A DNA stretch of 5,313 nucleotides, taken from positions 1 through 5,313 of the forward strand of contig JAAZBW010000049.1 of the NCBI GenBank assembly GCA_012513625.1, given 5' to 3'. Made by a program: the position numbers and the translations under genes. This stretch comes from Actinomycetales bacterium (GTDB taxonomy: Bacteria > Actinomycetota > Actinomycetes > Actinomycetales > Actinomycetaceae). The notes beneath the pieces were generated by a model. The model saw only the letters and a program-made list of their open reading frames with translations, did not search any database and was not told the DNA's origin. Shown piece after piece: positions 5,047 to 5,313 of this stretch (the stretch's first letter is position 1; the number at the start of each line of letters is the position of its first letter).

Positions 5047-5313
5047 CAGTCCTGGTCCTTTCCGGGCTTCTCGGTGAGGGCGCCCTCGGTGTCACGTCGC
5101 AGCACGTACCGCTGGTAGGTCAGCGCGATCACCAGGGAGATGACGAAGATGACGACCGCGACGGCGTTGCCGTAGCCGTAGTTGCCCGCGAGACGGCCCT
5201 CGCGGACCATGTAGGTGGCCATCGTCGAGGTGCCCGCGGTGTCCGCGACGTACTGGCCCCAGATGATGTAGACCAGGTCGAACAACTGGAGCGACCCGAT
5301 GATCGACAGGAAC
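5046..5313 (-). CDS. Carbohydrate ABC transporter permease, MalF type (C-terminal end, runs off right edge)
   Basis: Only the last 88 complete codons and the stop are visible; the frame is open to the right edge. The visible part begins FLSIIGSLQLFDLVYIIWGQ, a hallmark of the C-terminal region of MalF/UgpA-like permeases after the EAA loop. It continues through TSTMATYMVREG and NYGYGNAVAVVIF into the last membrane segment (VAVVIFVISLVIALTYQRYV) and a short charged cytoplasmic tail ending EKPGKDQD. The EAA loop itself is outside the window. As the partner of the MalG-type permease it would form the heterodimeric membrane channel of the importer. The gene for the solute-binding lipoprotein is expected further right. 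Confidence 0.93.
   Translation of the reverse strand, partial: FLSIIGSLQLFDLVYIIWGQYVADTAGTSTMATYMVREGRLAGNYGYGNAVAVVIFVISLVIALTYQRYVLRRDTEGALTEKPGKDQD

Noticed and set aside
1..5313. tRNA, rRNA, CRISPR array, insertion sequence or phage-like features.
   Set aside because: No spaced direct repeats, tRNA-like cloverleaf, transposase motif or terminal inverted repeats were seen. Almost all of the sequence is accounted for by six genes and short gaps.

Overview
The window is high-GC DNA with strong G/C preference at third codon positions, and every gene I can support lies on the minus strand. Base composition and the look of the proteins (an actinobacterial-type aminodeoxychorismate lyase, a GH51 enzyme, a LacI-type regulator) suggest an actinomycete, perhaps one of the Micrococcales. 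I cannot name a genus. In transcription order (right to left) the genes are: the end of a sugar ABC permease (5313-5046), a second sugar ABC permease (5046-4162), a LacI-family regulator (4116-3013), an intracellular GH51 alpha-L-arabinofuranosidase (3000-1501), a PabC-like class IV aminotransferase fold enzyme (1413-568), and the N-terminal part of a MacB/LolD-type ABC ATPase (456-1).

The first four genes form one tight operon. The permeases overlap by one base (TGATG), the regulator starts 45 bases after the second permease stops, and the arabinofuranosidase frame opens directly after the regulator stop codon. The simplest reading is an uptake module for arabinofuranosyl oligosaccharides. 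The MalF/MalG-type permease pair would import them, the cytoplasmic GH51 enzyme would release L-arabinose, and the LacI-type protein would control the operon in response to the sugar. The substrate-binding protein and the operon promoter would lie beyond the right edge. No MalK-type ATPase is visible.

A strong 44-base inverted repeat (1447-1490) closes the arabinose operon. Downstream, the PabC-like gene and the ABC ATPase gene look like two separate single transcription units. Each has a -10-like hexamer ending exactly six bases before its ATG, the geometry of leaderless transcription. A GC-rich hairpin follows the PabC-like gene, and further G/C-tract inverted repeats fill the gap before the ATPase gene.

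There is no gene-free stretch longer than 300 bases. I found no RNA gene, CRISPR array, insertion sequence or attachment site. This is mostly an ordinary metabolic region. The points worth a second look are the same-frame junction of regulator and enzyme, the hairpins, the leaderless start geometry, the extended N-terminus of the ATPase and the two TTA codons.
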